A DNA stretch of 64,000 nt. It comes from JBBSEX01 sp038239345. Its GTDB lineage: Bacteria; Acidobacteriota; Terriglobia; Bryobacterales; Bryobacteraceae. The translations under genes were made by a program, and so were the position numbers. The DNA lies in NCBI GenBank assembly GCA_038239345.1, contig JBBSEX010000015.1, forward strand, positions 62,001-126,000, read 5' to 3'. Within the stretch, counting starts at the first letter, position 1; the number at the start of each line of letters is the position of its first letter. Below the pieces are notes generated by a model that was given only the letters and a program-made list of their open reading frames with translations, was not told the DNA's origin and ran no database searches. Shown one piece after another: positions 34,180 to 43,453 of the stretch.

Positions 34180-35220
34180 ATGGAGATGCTTAGCGGATTC
34201 GCCACACAGGAAGGCACAACGCGGTTTGCGTCGCGATATAACGCGCAGAACAAGGCCGGATTCTATCGGCAGGCCCAGGATACGCTGGTTTCAAACATCG
34301 GAATTGGAAGCTATCTAGGCGACGTGAATGACGAAACGGATAGGGGCTATACCGAATCCATGATGGCGGCCCTGCGAGGCGGCATTAACTTCATCGATAC
34401 TTCCCTAAACTATCGCCATCAACGGTCGGAGCTTGCGATTGGGGCGGCGATCGATAAGCTGGCAAGCGCCGGCGAGATGGAACGCGACGAGTTCGTGTTG
34501 TGCACGAAAGCCGGTTATCTGGTGCCCCGGGCGGTGACAAATAGCGAACTCGATCCGGACGATATCGCGGGCGGTGTGCATACGATGGCTCCGCCGTTCC
34601 TGCGAGATCAATTGGCCCGGAGTCGCAAGAATCTGGGCCTGGAAACGATCGACGTTTTCTACCTGCATAACCCCGAAACGCAGTTGGAATTCATCGATAC
34701 CGAGCGATTCTATAATCGCCTTCGTCTGGCCTTCGAGTGTCTGGAGCGGGAAGCTGCATCGGGCGCCATCCGATATTACGGGACGGCGACGTGGGAGGGG
34801 TACCGGGGCTCGAAATTATCGCTATCGAAGATCGTCGCGATTGCCAAAGAAGTTGGTGGCGACCGGCATCGCTTTCGCTATATTCAACTCCCGTTCAACC
34901 TGGCAATGCTAGAAGCTCTGACGTTGCCGGTAGAGGACGACAAGACGGTGCTGGAACTGGCCGAAGAATTAGGAGTGACGGTGATCGGCAGTGCATCGAT
35001 ATTACAGGGTCGGCTCTCCGTGGGGCTGCCGGAACGCTTGCTTGCAGGGCTGCCGGGGTTGAACACCGACGCACAAAGAGCAATTCAATTCACCCGCTCC
35101 GCTCCCGGGCTGACGGTGGCCCTGGCAGGGATGAGCCGCATCGCGCATGTGGCCGAGAACCTGCAATTATCCACGAAACCTCCGTCTTCAGCGGAAGAAT
35201 ACGCGCGTTTGTTTCGATGA
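34180..35220 (+). CDS. Aldo/keto reductase
   Basis: About 346 residues from ATG 34180; ATG 34186 and TTG 34177 are equally possible and an in-frame extension to 34054 looks non-coding. AKR fold: IGIGSYLGDVND, the catalytic Asp region INFIDTSLNYRHQRSE (Tyr of DTS-x-NY), Lys in VLCTKAGYL, His in VFYLHNPE, then GAIRYYGTATWEGY and C-terminal VIGSASILQGRL and APGLTVALAGMSR. NADPH-dependent carbonyl reduction is expected. Its stop overlaps the next gene as ATGA. Confidence 0.85.
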   Translation: MEMLSGFATQEGTTRFASRYNAQNKAGFYRQAQDTLVSNIGIGSYLGDVNDETDRGYTESMMAALRGGINFIDTSLNYRHQRSELAIGAAIDKLASAGEMERDEFVLCTKAGYLVPRAVTNSELDPDDIAGGVHTMAPPFLRDQLARSRKNLGLETIDVFYLHNPETQLEFIDTERFYNRLRLAFECLEREAASGAIRYYGTATWEGYRGSKLSLSKIVAIAKEVGGDRHRFRYIQLPFNLAMLEALTLPVEDDKTVLELAEELGVTVIGSASILQGRLSVGLPERLLAGLPGLNTDAQRAIQFTRSAPGLTVALAGMSRIAHVAENLQLSTKPPSSAEEYARLFR

Positions 35221-36302
35221 AACTAGAAATACGGCCAGACGAAATAGACACGCTGCCGAATCAACCGGCGGTGTTCTTACTGTGGCCGCGGGAAGGCCAG
35301 CCGTACTTGGCGCGTACCGGACTTCTACGCCGGCGATTGCTGCGGCTGCTGCGAGAGCGGGAACAGCCATCGCGCCTGTTGAATCTTCGCAGCCTGATTG
35401 AGCGCATCGAATACTGGCTTACCGCATCGCGGCTGGAATCGAATTTACTGCTCTTCGAACTCGCTCGCCAACACTTCCCGGACAATTACCTGAAGATGGT
35501 GAAGCTGCGGATGCCGACCTATGTGCGGCTCACGTTAGCGAATGAATTTCCGCGGGCATCGGTCACCGCAAAGCTCGGCGGGGGACGATCGGTCTGCTAT
35601 GGCCCGTTCCGCACGCGCGCTGGCGCCGAGCTCTTTGAAGCACAGTTCCTGGATCTGTTTCAGCTTCGCCGGTGTCAGGAAAATCTGGAGCCTCACCCGG
35701 ACCATCCGGGCTGTATCTACGGCGAGATGAATATGTGTCTCCGCCCTTGCCAGCAGGTGGTTGGCGTGGCGGAGTATCGCTCTGAAGTCGGGCGGGTGGT
35801 GGAGTTTCTTGAGACTTCCGGCACTTCGTTGCTGGAGATCACGGCAGCGGCGCGGGAACGTTCCAGCGAAGAAATGGATTTTGAGGAAGCAGCTCGCCAA
35901 CACAAGCGATACCAACAAATCGAGCAAGTACTGGCATTGCGCGACGATCTAGTGGCCGACGTCGAAGCTTTGTATGGTGTCGCAATCACGCTCGCCTTGG
36001 ACCCGGACGCTGTGGAATTGCGATTCATGGAGCGCGGCGTGTGGAGGCCGGCGATCACGTTTTCACTGGCGATTAGCGAAGGCAAAATGGTTCCGATGGA
36101 CCGGCGGCTTCGGGAAACGCTAGCCACGGGAGCGCTGGAATCTCCACCGATAACGGATCGTCAGGAACATCTAGCGTTGCTGGCTCGCTGGTATTACTCG
36201 ACGTGGCGCGATGGCGAGTGGATCGGATGCAGCAGCCTGGAAAAGCTACCGTATCGAAAGCTTGTTAACGCTATTTCCAGAGTGGCGAAACGTGGAGTAT
36301 AG
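35217..36302 (+). CDS. Shortened UvrC-like protein with Fe-S-type cysteines, lacking the C-terminal nuclease
   Basis: 361 residues from ATG 35217 (ATGA overlap). The N-terminal part resembles a decayed GIY-YIG domain (AVFLLWPREGQPYLARTGLLRRRLLRLL), in which the YVGKA tyrosine-glycine core is lost. The middle has C-x12-C-x7-C-x3-C (RRCQEN...GCIYGEMNMCLRPC), the spacing of the UvrC 4Fe-4S cysteines. A UVR-like helix (SSEEMDFEEAARQHKRYQQIEQ) follows. UvrC is about 600 residues with an RNase H-type nuclease and HhH domain, both absent here. A non-nucleolytic DNA-repair accessory or repurposed protein is possible. Confidence 0.75.
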   Translation: MKLEIRPDEIDTLPNQPAVFLLWPREGQPYLARTGLLRRRLLRLLREREQPSRLLNLRSLIERIEYWLTASRLESNLLLFELARQHFPDNYLKMVKLRMPTYVRLTLANEFPRASVTAKLGGGRSVCYGPFRTRAGAELFEAQFLDLFQLRRCQENLEPHPDHPGCIYGEMNMCLRPCQQVVGVAEYRSEVGRVVEFLETSGTSLLEITAAARERSSEEMDFEEAARQHKRYQQIEQVLALRDDLVADVEALYGVAITLALDPDAVELRFMERGVWRPAITFSLAISEGKMVPMDRRLRETLATGALESPPITDRQEHLALLARWYYSTWRDGEWIGCSSLEKLPYRKLVNAISRVAKRGV

Positions 36303-36442
36303 CCGGGCTTCATCAGGTTGTCACTATTGGTTCTTTTTTCTTTCGCTTACTGCTATACTAGCTCTCAATCTTCGCTTAAGTAAAACCATACGCAAGTAAA
36401 CGCAATCACCAAGCGGAAATCGAAACTGCCAGGAGCTTTCCA

Positions 36443-39400
36443 ATGAAACGTGTTTTGCTGTGTTGTTTACTATCCTTACCGGTGTTTGCTCAGGTCGACA
36501 GCGCTCGAATTGTGGGCAGCGTGCGCGATCAAAGCGGGGCTGGAGTACCTGCGGCCTCGGTCACATTCACGGAAACTGCAACGAACACACGCGCCGCCGT
36601 CCAGGCAGACGACAAGGGCGATTATGTATCTCCTCCACTGCAAGTTGGGAAGTACTCCGTTGTAGCCGAGGCGCCGGGGTTCAAGCAACAGACACGGCAG
36701 AACCTGACGTTGCAGGTTCAAGACCGCATCAAGATCGATTTCGATATGCAGGTTGGCGCGGTCACGGACAACGTGATCGTATCGGCCGAACCCGCCGTTA
36801 TCCAATCCGAAACTTCATCGCTGGGGCAAGTGGTCTCGGCTAGACAAATTACCGAATTGCCGCTGAACGGCCGCGACTATGTGCAGTTGGCGACACTCAC
36901 CGCGGGGGTGATCCGCACCAGTTCGGGAACCAATGGAAATACTGGCGGGGCTAGCACGGGCGGGCAAAATAGCTTTGTCGCAAATGGCGCGCGCGGAACG
37001 TTGAACAATTTTCTTCTGGATGGAGTGGACAATAACTCCAACGATACCGGCGGGCTGGTATTGAGGACCAATGTGGATGCCATTCAGGAATTCAAGATCC
37101 AAACCAATTCGTTTTCGGCGGAGTTTGGCCGCAGCGGAGGGGCGTCCATCAACGCTGTGATTAAGTCGGGCAGTAACGCCTGGCATGGCAGCGTATTTGA
37201 ATTCCTGCGCAACTCGGCACTGGATGCGCGCGATTATTTCGAAGATCCCACCGCGGCCAAGGCGTCGTTCAAGCAGAATCAGTTCGGCGCGACGATAGGC
37301 GGTCCGATCAAGAAAGATAAGCTGTTCTTTTTTGGCGACTATCAGGGCACGATCATTCGCAATCCGCTGACTTATGTGTCGTCGGTACCGACTGCGGCCG
37401 AGCGTCTAGGAGATTTTTCGCGTCCCGGCGAGAAGACGATTTACGATCCGGCCACATACAATCCGCTGACGAATACGCGCACTCCGTTTCCTGGCAATAT
37501 CATTCCGGCGAATCGCTTGGATCCCATCGCCAAGAACATTTTGAATTTGTATCCACTACCCAATCAAGCGGGCAAGTTTCGCAATAACTTCGTGATCTCT
37601 CCCACCGAGCAGGATCGGATCGACCAAGGCGATTTCCGTACGGATTACAACGTTTCCGATAAGGATCGCTTATTCCTTCGCTATTCGATGAGTGGCCGAA
37701 CCGATTTTCGCCCCGCGCCCCTAACGGGCCTGGCCAATGGCGGAGGCGGAGCTACTGGAAACGGATTCGAAGACACAATGGGAGCGGCATTAGGAGAAAC
37801 GCATACCTTTTCCCCGACGATCGTCAATGAGCTGCGACTCGGCTTCAACTACGTTCACATCCGGCGCGGCGTACCGGCGGCGGGCAACAAGCTACCCAGC
37901 GCCGATATTCGCGTACCGGGCGTGCCAGATAACCCATCGACGAACGGCATCACGTTATTCCGTCCTAGCGGCTACACACGAACGGGCGATCCAGGATATG
38001 CACCCACGATTCTGGCGAGCCAGGAACGGCAGATCACCGACGTGCTGAGCCAGACTCTGGGCCGTCATACGCTGAAGTACGGCGCGGAGATTCGCTGGAG
38101 CGAATTCAACATCTTTCAGGTAGCCGCGCCGAACGGATCATTCAGTTTCACGGGGCAGTTCACGCAAAATCCGGCGGCTAGCGATGGAACCGGAATTTCC
38201 CTCGCCGACGAATTGTTAGGGCTGCCGCAAAATGCCACCATTGCGACGCTACTCAATCTGGGCAATCGCCAGCATGTGCCCAGCCTTTTCGTCCTGGACG
38301 ATTTCAAAGTAACCAGCCGGTTCACGCTAAACCTCGGCGTGCGCTATGAATACTTCTCACCTCTGGTGGAAGTGAACGACAAGCAAAGCAATTTCGACTA
38401 CCAGACGGGAAAGCTGATCGTGGCGAATCGGAACGGTGCTTCGCGTAGCCTGGTGGAGGGCGACAAGCTTAACTTCGCGCCGCGCGTGGGATTCGCCTGG
38501 AGTCCTTTTCAGAGGACCAGCACGGTGGTTCGCGGCGCTTATGGCCTGTTCTACAGTGGCCAGGAAATCCGCACCGCTGCGCCGCTGCAACTCGCCTACA
38601 ACGTTCCGTTTTTCACGCAGCCGTCTTTCGTTAGCGACGGCATCACGCCGCTTCTTACTGTGAAGCAGGGCTTTCCGCCGGTCAGTGCGACGCAAGCGAT
38701 AAACCCGCCCGTAACCAGTGTCGACCAGCGTTTGAAGACCCCCTACTATCAGCAATGGAACTTCGCCATTCAACAGGCGCTGCCGTCCCAGATATCGCTC
38801 GAAGTGGCCTATGCCGGATCGAAAGGAACGCACCTCCAAGTGGTTACCGACGGCAATCAGGTAATGATTCCCGGTCCCGGAGATGTGCAATCGCGGCGGC
38901 CTTATACAAACTTCGGCCCGTTCACGTCGATTCAGAATCGCGGAAACTCGACCTATCATTCCCTGCAGGTGAAGGGGGAGAAGCGGTATTCGCATGGGCT
39001 CTCGTTTTTGAGTGCCTTCACCTACAGCAAGACTCTGACTGACCTTCCGGAGATTTGCTGCGCCCAACCGTTTCCGCAAAACAGCTACAATTTGCGCGCC
39101 GAAAAAGGTCTGGCCGATTTCGATCAGCGCCTGCGATGGGTTACCAGTTTCGACTATCAATTGCCGTTCGGCCGCGGGCGCCAGTTCCTTTCCAACAACC
39201 GCGCGCTGGATCTCGTCTTAGGTGGATGGCATGTGGGCGGCATTCTATCGCTTAGCAGCGGGTTCCCTTTCTCGCCGCAACTTGGGTACGATCCTTCGAA
39301 TACCGGCGACCAGGGTTTGGTCCGGCCAAATCGCATCGCCAACGGAAATCTTCCTTCAGACCAACGGTCACCGAACCAATGGTTCGACATCAACGCGTTT

Positions 39401-39673
39401 CCGTTGCCGACCGGTTATGCTTTCGGTAATGCCGGCCGCAATGTACTGGAAGGGCCAGGGCAGCAAGTCCTGGATGGATCCGTGCGCAAGGAATTCGCCA
39501 TTACGGAACGCCAGCAAATTGAATTTCGAGTAGAGTTCTTCAACATGTTGAACCATCCGAACTTCGCCCAGCCGGACCCTTTCATCGACGACGGCCCAGG
39601 GGCCGCCGGGACAATCAGTTCGTTATCGATTCCGATGCGCCAGATTCAATTCGGGCTGAAGTATCGCTTCTAG
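36443..39673 (+). CDS. Oar-like TonB-dependent outer membrane receptor
   Basis: 1076 residues, ATG 36443 with CAGGAG 12 bp upstream. Signal peptide LLCCLLSLPVFAQ, carboxypeptidase-regulatory-like domain (IVGSVRDQSGAGVPAASVTFTETATN), plug (ITELPLNGRDYVQLATLT, FVANGARGTLNNFLLDGVDNNS, IQEFKIQTNSFSAEFGRSGG) and barrel with terminal MRQIQFGLKYRF. It belongs to the same family as the receptor at 30706 but is clearly divergent. TATACT at 36354-36359 is a possible -10 element. Substrate unknown; a phosphodiesterase converges on it. Confidence 0.93.
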   Translation: MKRVLLCCLLSLPVFAQVDSARIVGSVRDQSGAGVPAASVTFTETATNTRAAVQADDKGDYVSPPLQVGKYSVVAEAPGFKQQTRQNLTLQVQDRIKIDFDMQVGAVTDNVIVSAEPAVIQSETSSLGQVVSARQITELPLNGRDYVQLATLTAGVIRTSSGTNGNTGGASTGGQNSFVANGARGTLNNFLLDGVDNNSNDTGGLVLRTNVDAIQEFKIQTNSFSAEFGRSGGASINAVIKSGSNAWHGSVFEFLRNSALDARDYFEDPTAAKASFKQNQFGATIGGPIKKDKLFFFGDYQGTIIRNPLTYVSSVPTAAERLGDFSRPGEKTIYDPATYNPLTNTRTPFPGNIIPANRLDPIAKNILNLYPLPNQAGKFRNNFVISPTEQDRIDQGDFRTDYNVSDKDRLFLRYSMSGRTDFRPAPLTGLANGGGGATGNGFEDTMGAALGETHTFSPTIVNELRLGFNYVHIRRGVPAAGNKLPSADIRVPGVPDNPSTNGITLFRPSGYTRTGDPGYAPTILASQERQITDVLSQTLGRHTLKYGAEIRWSEFNIFQVAAPNGSFSFTGQFTQNPAASDGTGISLADELLGLPQNATIATLLNLGNRQHVPSLFVLDDFKVTSRFTLNLGVRYEYFSPLVEVNDKQSNFDYQTGKLIVANRNGASRSLVEGDKLNFAPRVGFAWSPFQRTSTVVRGAYGLFYSGQEIRTAAPLQLAYNVPFFTQPSFVSDGITPLLTVKQGFPPVSATQAINPPVTSVDQRLKTPYYQQWNFAIQQALPSQISLEVAYAGSKGTHLQVVTDGNQVMIPGPGDVQSRRPYTNFGPFTSIQNRGNSTYHSLQVKGEKRYSHGLSFLSAFTYSKTLTDLPEICCAQPFPQNSYNLRAEKGLADFDQRLRWVTSFDYQLPFGRGRQFLSNNRALDLVLGGWHVGGILSLSSGFPFSPQLGYDPSNTGDQGLVRPNRIANGNLPSDQRSPNQWFDINAFPLPTGYAFGNAGRNVLEGPGQQVLDGSVRKEFAITERQQIEFRVEFFNMLNHPNFAQPDPFIDDGPGAAGTISSLSIPMRQIQFGLKYRF

Positions 39674-39675
39674 TT

Positions 39676-40896
39676 TTACGGTTTGTAGATGCTCTCTAAA
39701 ACCGAGAAGGACCCGTCGAGCTGCGCCGGGGGCTGTAGGCCGAGGATCTTCACGATCAGCGGATAGATGTGGATGTTCTCGAACGAGTCGACCTGCGCAG
39801 CGCCGATATTCGGCCCAATAGCGTAGAAGATCCCGTGCATGGTTTTGAAACGCGCGGGATCGTAGCCATGGGCTCCCACGGGAGGCGTGCGGGGCTCATG
39901 CGTCTCGGGATTGACGGCGATTTTAGTTACCAAAAATCCTGAATCGAGCGTTGTTATAACCAGGTCGCCGATGCGCGGATTATCGCGATAGTGCCACTCC
40001 GGCGGCGTTTCAGCGCGGCGAAAGATATCGAACAGCGGGCTCTTGCCCTTCAGCGCGCGATAGGTCGCCTCGGCTTTATCGCGATCCGCCACATAGAGTA
40101 GCTTCTGCGTTCCAGCCGCCGTGTTATCGCGGATGCCCGTCAAATCGGCGTACTGGCCAAGGACGATGTATCCCTTATCGACGGGCTGCATTCCATGGTC
40201 GGAAACAATAATGAGATTAATCGGAAGATGGGTCGCCTGTAGGCCTTCCCAGATTCGCCCGACGATTTCATCGACAGTCTGGACGGCCTTGCCGGTCTCC
40301 GGAGACTCCGGACCAAAGGTATGGCCGGCATGATCGACTTCACTGAAATACATGGTGATGAAATGCGGCCGCTGTTCGGCGGGCAATCGCAGCCATTCCA
40401 TCAATTGATCAATGCGCTTTTCGTTTGGCACCTTATCATCGAACGGAAACCAATAAGAAGGGCGCACCCCGGCAATGGCCCCATCGCTACCGGGCCAGAA
40501 ATAGGTGGCCGACTTCATTCCCTGCCGCTCGGCCAGAACCCAGAGGGGCGTCCCGCCATACCAACTGCCGACATTCCCCACCTTGTTGAAGGCGAAGGAA
40601 TCGTTCCGCTGCGGATCGTAAAAGTTGTTATCGACGATTCCATGATGGGCGGGGTAAAGCCCGGTGATGATGCTCGTGTGGTTCGGAAAGGTTAGCGAGG
40701 GATAGACCGGGACCAGAGACTTCGCCGATGCGCCGCGATCGCGAATAGCGAGAATGTGGCTGGCCTTATAACGCTCGGCGTAATCGTAACGAAAGCCATC
40801 GAGTGAGATCAGCACGACGTAGGGCTGTTCCGCCCAAGCGCGCATAGAGAACAGCATTAGCAAGACAAGCAGCGGCGTCCGGAAGCGTTTTGGCAT
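39676..40896 (-). CDS. Exported nucleotide pyrophosphatase/phosphodiesterase (NPP family, alkaline phosphatase superfamily)
   Basis: 406 residues. Signal peptide ending at MRAWA. Zinc-site motifs of the NPP family: LISLDGFRYDY, the nucleophile Thr in YPSLTFPNHTSIITGLYPAHHGI, FWPGSDG, EVDHAGHTFGP and IIVSDHGM. These enzymes cleave phosphodiester or pyrophosphate bonds of nucleotides or lipids in the periplasm. Stop 3 bp from the stop of the TonB receptor. The pairing with a receptor fits nutrient scavenging but is inferred. Confidence 0.9.
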   Translation of the reverse strand: MPKRFRTPLLVLLMLFSMRAWAEQPYVVLISLDGFRYDYAERYKASHILAIRDRGASAKSLVPVYPSLTFPNHTSIITGLYPAHHGIVDNNFYDPQRNDSFAFNKVGNVGSWYGGTPLWVLAERQGMKSATYFWPGSDGAIAGVRPSYWFPFDDKVPNEKRIDQLMEWLRLPAEQRPHFITMYFSEVDHAGHTFGPESPETGKAVQTVDEIVGRIWEGLQATHLPINLIIVSDHGMQPVDKGYIVLGQYADLTGIRDNTAAGTQKLLYVADRDKAEATYRALKGKSPLFDIFRRAETPPEWHYRDNPRIGDLVITTLDSGFLVTKIAVNPETHEPRTPPVGAHGYDPARFKTMHGIFYAIGPNIGAAQVDSFENIHIYPLIVKILGLQPPAQLDGSFSVLESIYKP

Positions 40897-40949
40897 TGCA
40901 ATAATTATTACAAGTGGACGATGACGAAGTCATTAACAGGGGCCGAGAA

Positions 40950-40973
40950 ATAATACCCCCGTGGTATTATAAT
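40950..40973 (+). promoter_or_regulatory. Inverted repeat overlapping a consensus -10 box upstream of deoC
   Basis: ATAATACC (40950-40957) and GGTATTAT (40963-40970) are perfect 8-bp arms with a 5-nt loop. TATAAT at 40968-40973 overlaps the right arm. This looks like a repressor site on a promoter 34 bp before the deoC ATG. No good -35 is seen at the right distance. Confidence 0.45.
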
Positions 40974-41006
40974 TTAGTTCCCCAAATTTCTGATTCTACA
41001 GAGCTT

Positions 41007-41699
41007 ATGACCAATCTTGCATCCTATATAGACCACACGCTTCTGCGCCCGGATGCGACGGCGGCGGACATCCGGAAGCTCTGTGAAGAGGCCCAGCAAT
41101 ACGGGTTCGCCAGTGTTTGCGTGAATCCTTACTGGGTGAAGATGGCAGCCGCCGAACTGGCCGATTCGCCCGTCAAAGTTTGTACGGTCATCGGTTTTCC
41201 GTTGGGGGCAAGTTCTTCCGCGGTGAAGGTGTTTGAAGCGCAGGCGGCGATGGGCGACGGCGCCCGCGAAATCGATATGGTAATAAATATCGGAGAGCTG
41301 AAGGCGGAGAATCTGGACTCCGTTCGTTCCGACATTCATGGCGTAGTCGAGGTCTGTCATCACGCCGGAGCGATCGTGAAAGTTATTCTGGAGGCGTCGC
41401 TGCTGACCGATGCCGAGAAACAGTCCGGGGCAGCGCAGGCGAAAGCAGGCGGCGCCGATTTCGTCAAGACATCGACCGGCTTTAGTACCGGCGGGGCCAC
41501 GGAAGCCGATGTCAGGTTACTGCGCGCCACCGTGGGTTCAGATATGGGCGTGAAAGCCTCGGGTGGAATTCGAACATTAGCCGACATGGAAAAGATGATC
41601 GCCGCGGGGGCTAGCCGCATTGGCGCCAGCGCCGGCGTGAAAATTATGGAGGCCGTCGCGGGGAGGATTCCCGATCAGGCAGGCGGCGCCTCTTACTGA
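41007..41699 (+). CDS. deoC: Deoxyribose-phosphate aldolase
   Basis: 230 residues from ATG 41007; the longer frame upstream has no family similarity. Converts 2-deoxyribose 5-phosphate to glyceraldehyde 3-phosphate and acetaldehyde. Motifs: YIDHTLLRPDATAADI at the N terminus, VCTVIGFPLGA, EIDMVINIG, the second active Lys in VKVILEASLLTD and the Schiff-base Lys in DFVKTSTGF, then VKASGGIRT. The stop overlaps the start of the phosphatase gene (TGATG), so the three genes deoC-phosphatase-lysA are translationally linked. Confidence 0.96.
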   Translation: MTNLASYIDHTLLRPDATAADIRKLCEEAQQYGFASVCVNPYWVKMAAAELADSPVKVCTVIGFPLGASSSAVKVFEAQAAMGDGAREIDMVINIGELKAENLDSVRSDIHGVVEVCHHAGAIVKVILEASLLTDAEKQSGAAQAKAGGADFVKTSTGFSTGGATEADVRLLRATVGSDMGVKASGGIRTLADMEKMIAAGASRIGASAGVKIMEAVAGRIPDQAGGASY

Positions 41700-43453
41700 T
41701 GGCCACTACGCGCAAACCCTCCGTGCGCTTTCGCGAACGCGCCGAATTGTTGGACTTCCTGCTGGAGGTAGCGGGCGCGACGGCGGAGACTCTAGACCTG
41801 GATCGCCTCTTGGCCAACGTCGCCGGAATCGTCAAAGACGTTATCAAGCACGATCTGTTCGCCATCCTGCTCTACAACGACAAGCTGCAAGTGCTGCGCA
41901 TTCGTTATGCCATTGGCCATCGCGAAGAAGTGGTGCGCAATCTCACGATTCCGATTGGTGAAGGATTAACGGGACACGCCGCCGCCACCAGGCTGCCGAT
42001 CATGGTGGGGGATGTCCGCAGCGATCCACGATACCTGCATGCCCTGGATGCGGTGCGAAGTGAACTGGCCGTGCCGATGGTGGCGCGCGGAAGATTGGTG
42101 GGCGTGATCGATGTCGAATCCACCCGTCCGAATGCCTTTACCGAACAAGATCGGGCGCTGCTCCGCTTGATTGCCAGCCGCGTGGCCGTCTCGATTGATA
42201 ATGCCCGTTTGTACCGGCGTGTCGAACGGCAGAATCGCACACTGCGCATTCTGGCGCATCTCTCGCAGGAATTCAGCTCGATTCTGGCCCTCGATGAATT
42301 GTTGAGCAAGATCGCCAAGACGATTCATGCGCTGATAAATTTCGACGCCTTCAGCATCATGCTCCTGGACGCCGAGCAGCGCGTGCTTCGTCATCGATTC
42401 AGCGAACGCTATGACCAGCGAGTGGATCTGGATCATGTCGCGCTCGGCAAGGGCATCACGGGGGCGGCGGCGGAAACACGAGTGGCGATCCGCGTGGACG
42501 ATACGCTGGCCGACCCTCGCTACATCGCTTCGCATCCCGATATTCGGTCTGAGGTCGCGGTGCCGCTGATCGTGCAGGATCGGGTTGTCGGCGTGATGGA
42601 TCTGGAGAGCGAGCGCATCGGATTCTTCACCGACGACCATGTGCGGACGCTTTCGCTGCTTGCTCCGCAGATCGCCAGTTCAGTGGAAAATGCCCGTCTT
42701 TATGAGGAGATCGGCACGCGCGAACAGCGGATGGAAGAGGATTTACTGGCCGCCCGAAAGCTGCAATCTGTTTTGTTGCCGCGCACTGCGCCGGAGATTC
42801 CGGGCCTCGAAATCGCAATCCGGTCGCGTCCGGCCCGAGAAGTTACCGGCGACGTATATGACATTTTCGAACTTGGCGAACGCGACGCGCTCTTCGCATT
42901 CGGCGACGTAAGTGGCAAAGGGGCGGCTGCGGCTCTTTACGGGGCTCTGGTCAGTGGCTTGTTGCGAATTCTGGCTCCGCGGCGGCGTGGTCCGGCGACA
43001 TTGATGCGCGCCCTGAACGACACTCTGTTGGAGCGCCGGGTGGATGCGCAATATGCCACGCTCTCGCTTCTGCTTTGGGACAGCGAAAAAAGCACGATGA
43101 CGATGGCGAATGCCGGGGCTGAACCGCCGCTGCTGTGCCGCTGCAAGGAAATCATCAAGTCGCATATCGAAGGTGTGCCCATTGGATTGCTGGAAGACCG
43201 CGAGTACGAAGAGATCATCGTGCCGCTGGAACCGGGCGATATTCTGCTGCTGTTCTCTGACGGCATGGCCGACCAATCCAATGGCAAGGGCGAAGAGTTC
43301 GGACGCAGCGGCATTACTAGAGTTCTTCGCGCCAACTGTGACAAGAGCGCCCAGGAGATCATCGACGATATTTTTTCCGAACTCGATAATTTCATGGAAG
43401 GCACGCCGATGTTCGACGATCAGACTGTGATTGCGATGCGGGTTCGGGAATGA
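41699..43453 (+). CDS. GAF-GAF-SpoIIE/PP2C serine phosphatase (RsbU-like)
   Basis: 584 residues. Two GAF domains (about 25-165 and 195-340), each ending in the FxxxDxxxLxxxASRVAVSIDNARLY-like helix, then a linker coiled coil (EEDLLAARKLQSVLLPR) and a SpoIIE domain. Metal-site motifs are visible: EVTGDVYDIF, GDVSGKGAAAALYGALV, FSDGMADQ and FDDQTVIAM. Such proteins dephosphorylate anti-anti-sigma factors in partner-switching systems. No RsbV/RsbW-type gene is in this window, so its target is elsewhere. Coupled to deoC and lysA by overlaps. Confidence 0.9.
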   Translation: MATTRKPSVRFRERAELLDFLLEVAGATAETLDLDRLLANVAGIVKDVIKHDLFAILLYNDKLQVLRIRYAIGHREEVVRNLTIPIGEGLTGHAAATRLPIMVGDVRSDPRYLHALDAVRSELAVPMVARGRLVGVIDVESTRPNAFTEQDRALLRLIASRVAVSIDNARLYRRVERQNRTLRILAHLSQEFSSILALDELLSKIAKTIHALINFDAFSIMLLDAEQRVLRHRFSERYDQRVDLDHVALGKGITGAAAETRVAIRVDDTLADPRYIASHPDIRSEVAVPLIVQDRVVGVMDLESERIGFFTDDHVRTLSLLAPQIASSVENARLYEEIGTREQRMEEDLLAARKLQSVLLPRTAPEIPGLEIAIRSRPAREVTGDVYDIFELGERDALFAFGDVSGKGAAAALYGALVSGLLRILAPRRRGPATLMRALNDTLLERRVDAQYATLSLLLWDSEKSTMTMANAGAEPPLLCRCKEIIKSHIEGVPIGLLEDREYEEIIVPLEPGDILLLFSDGMADQSNGKGEEFGRSGITRVLRANCDKSAQEIIDDIFSELDNFMEGTPMFDDQTVIAMRVRE

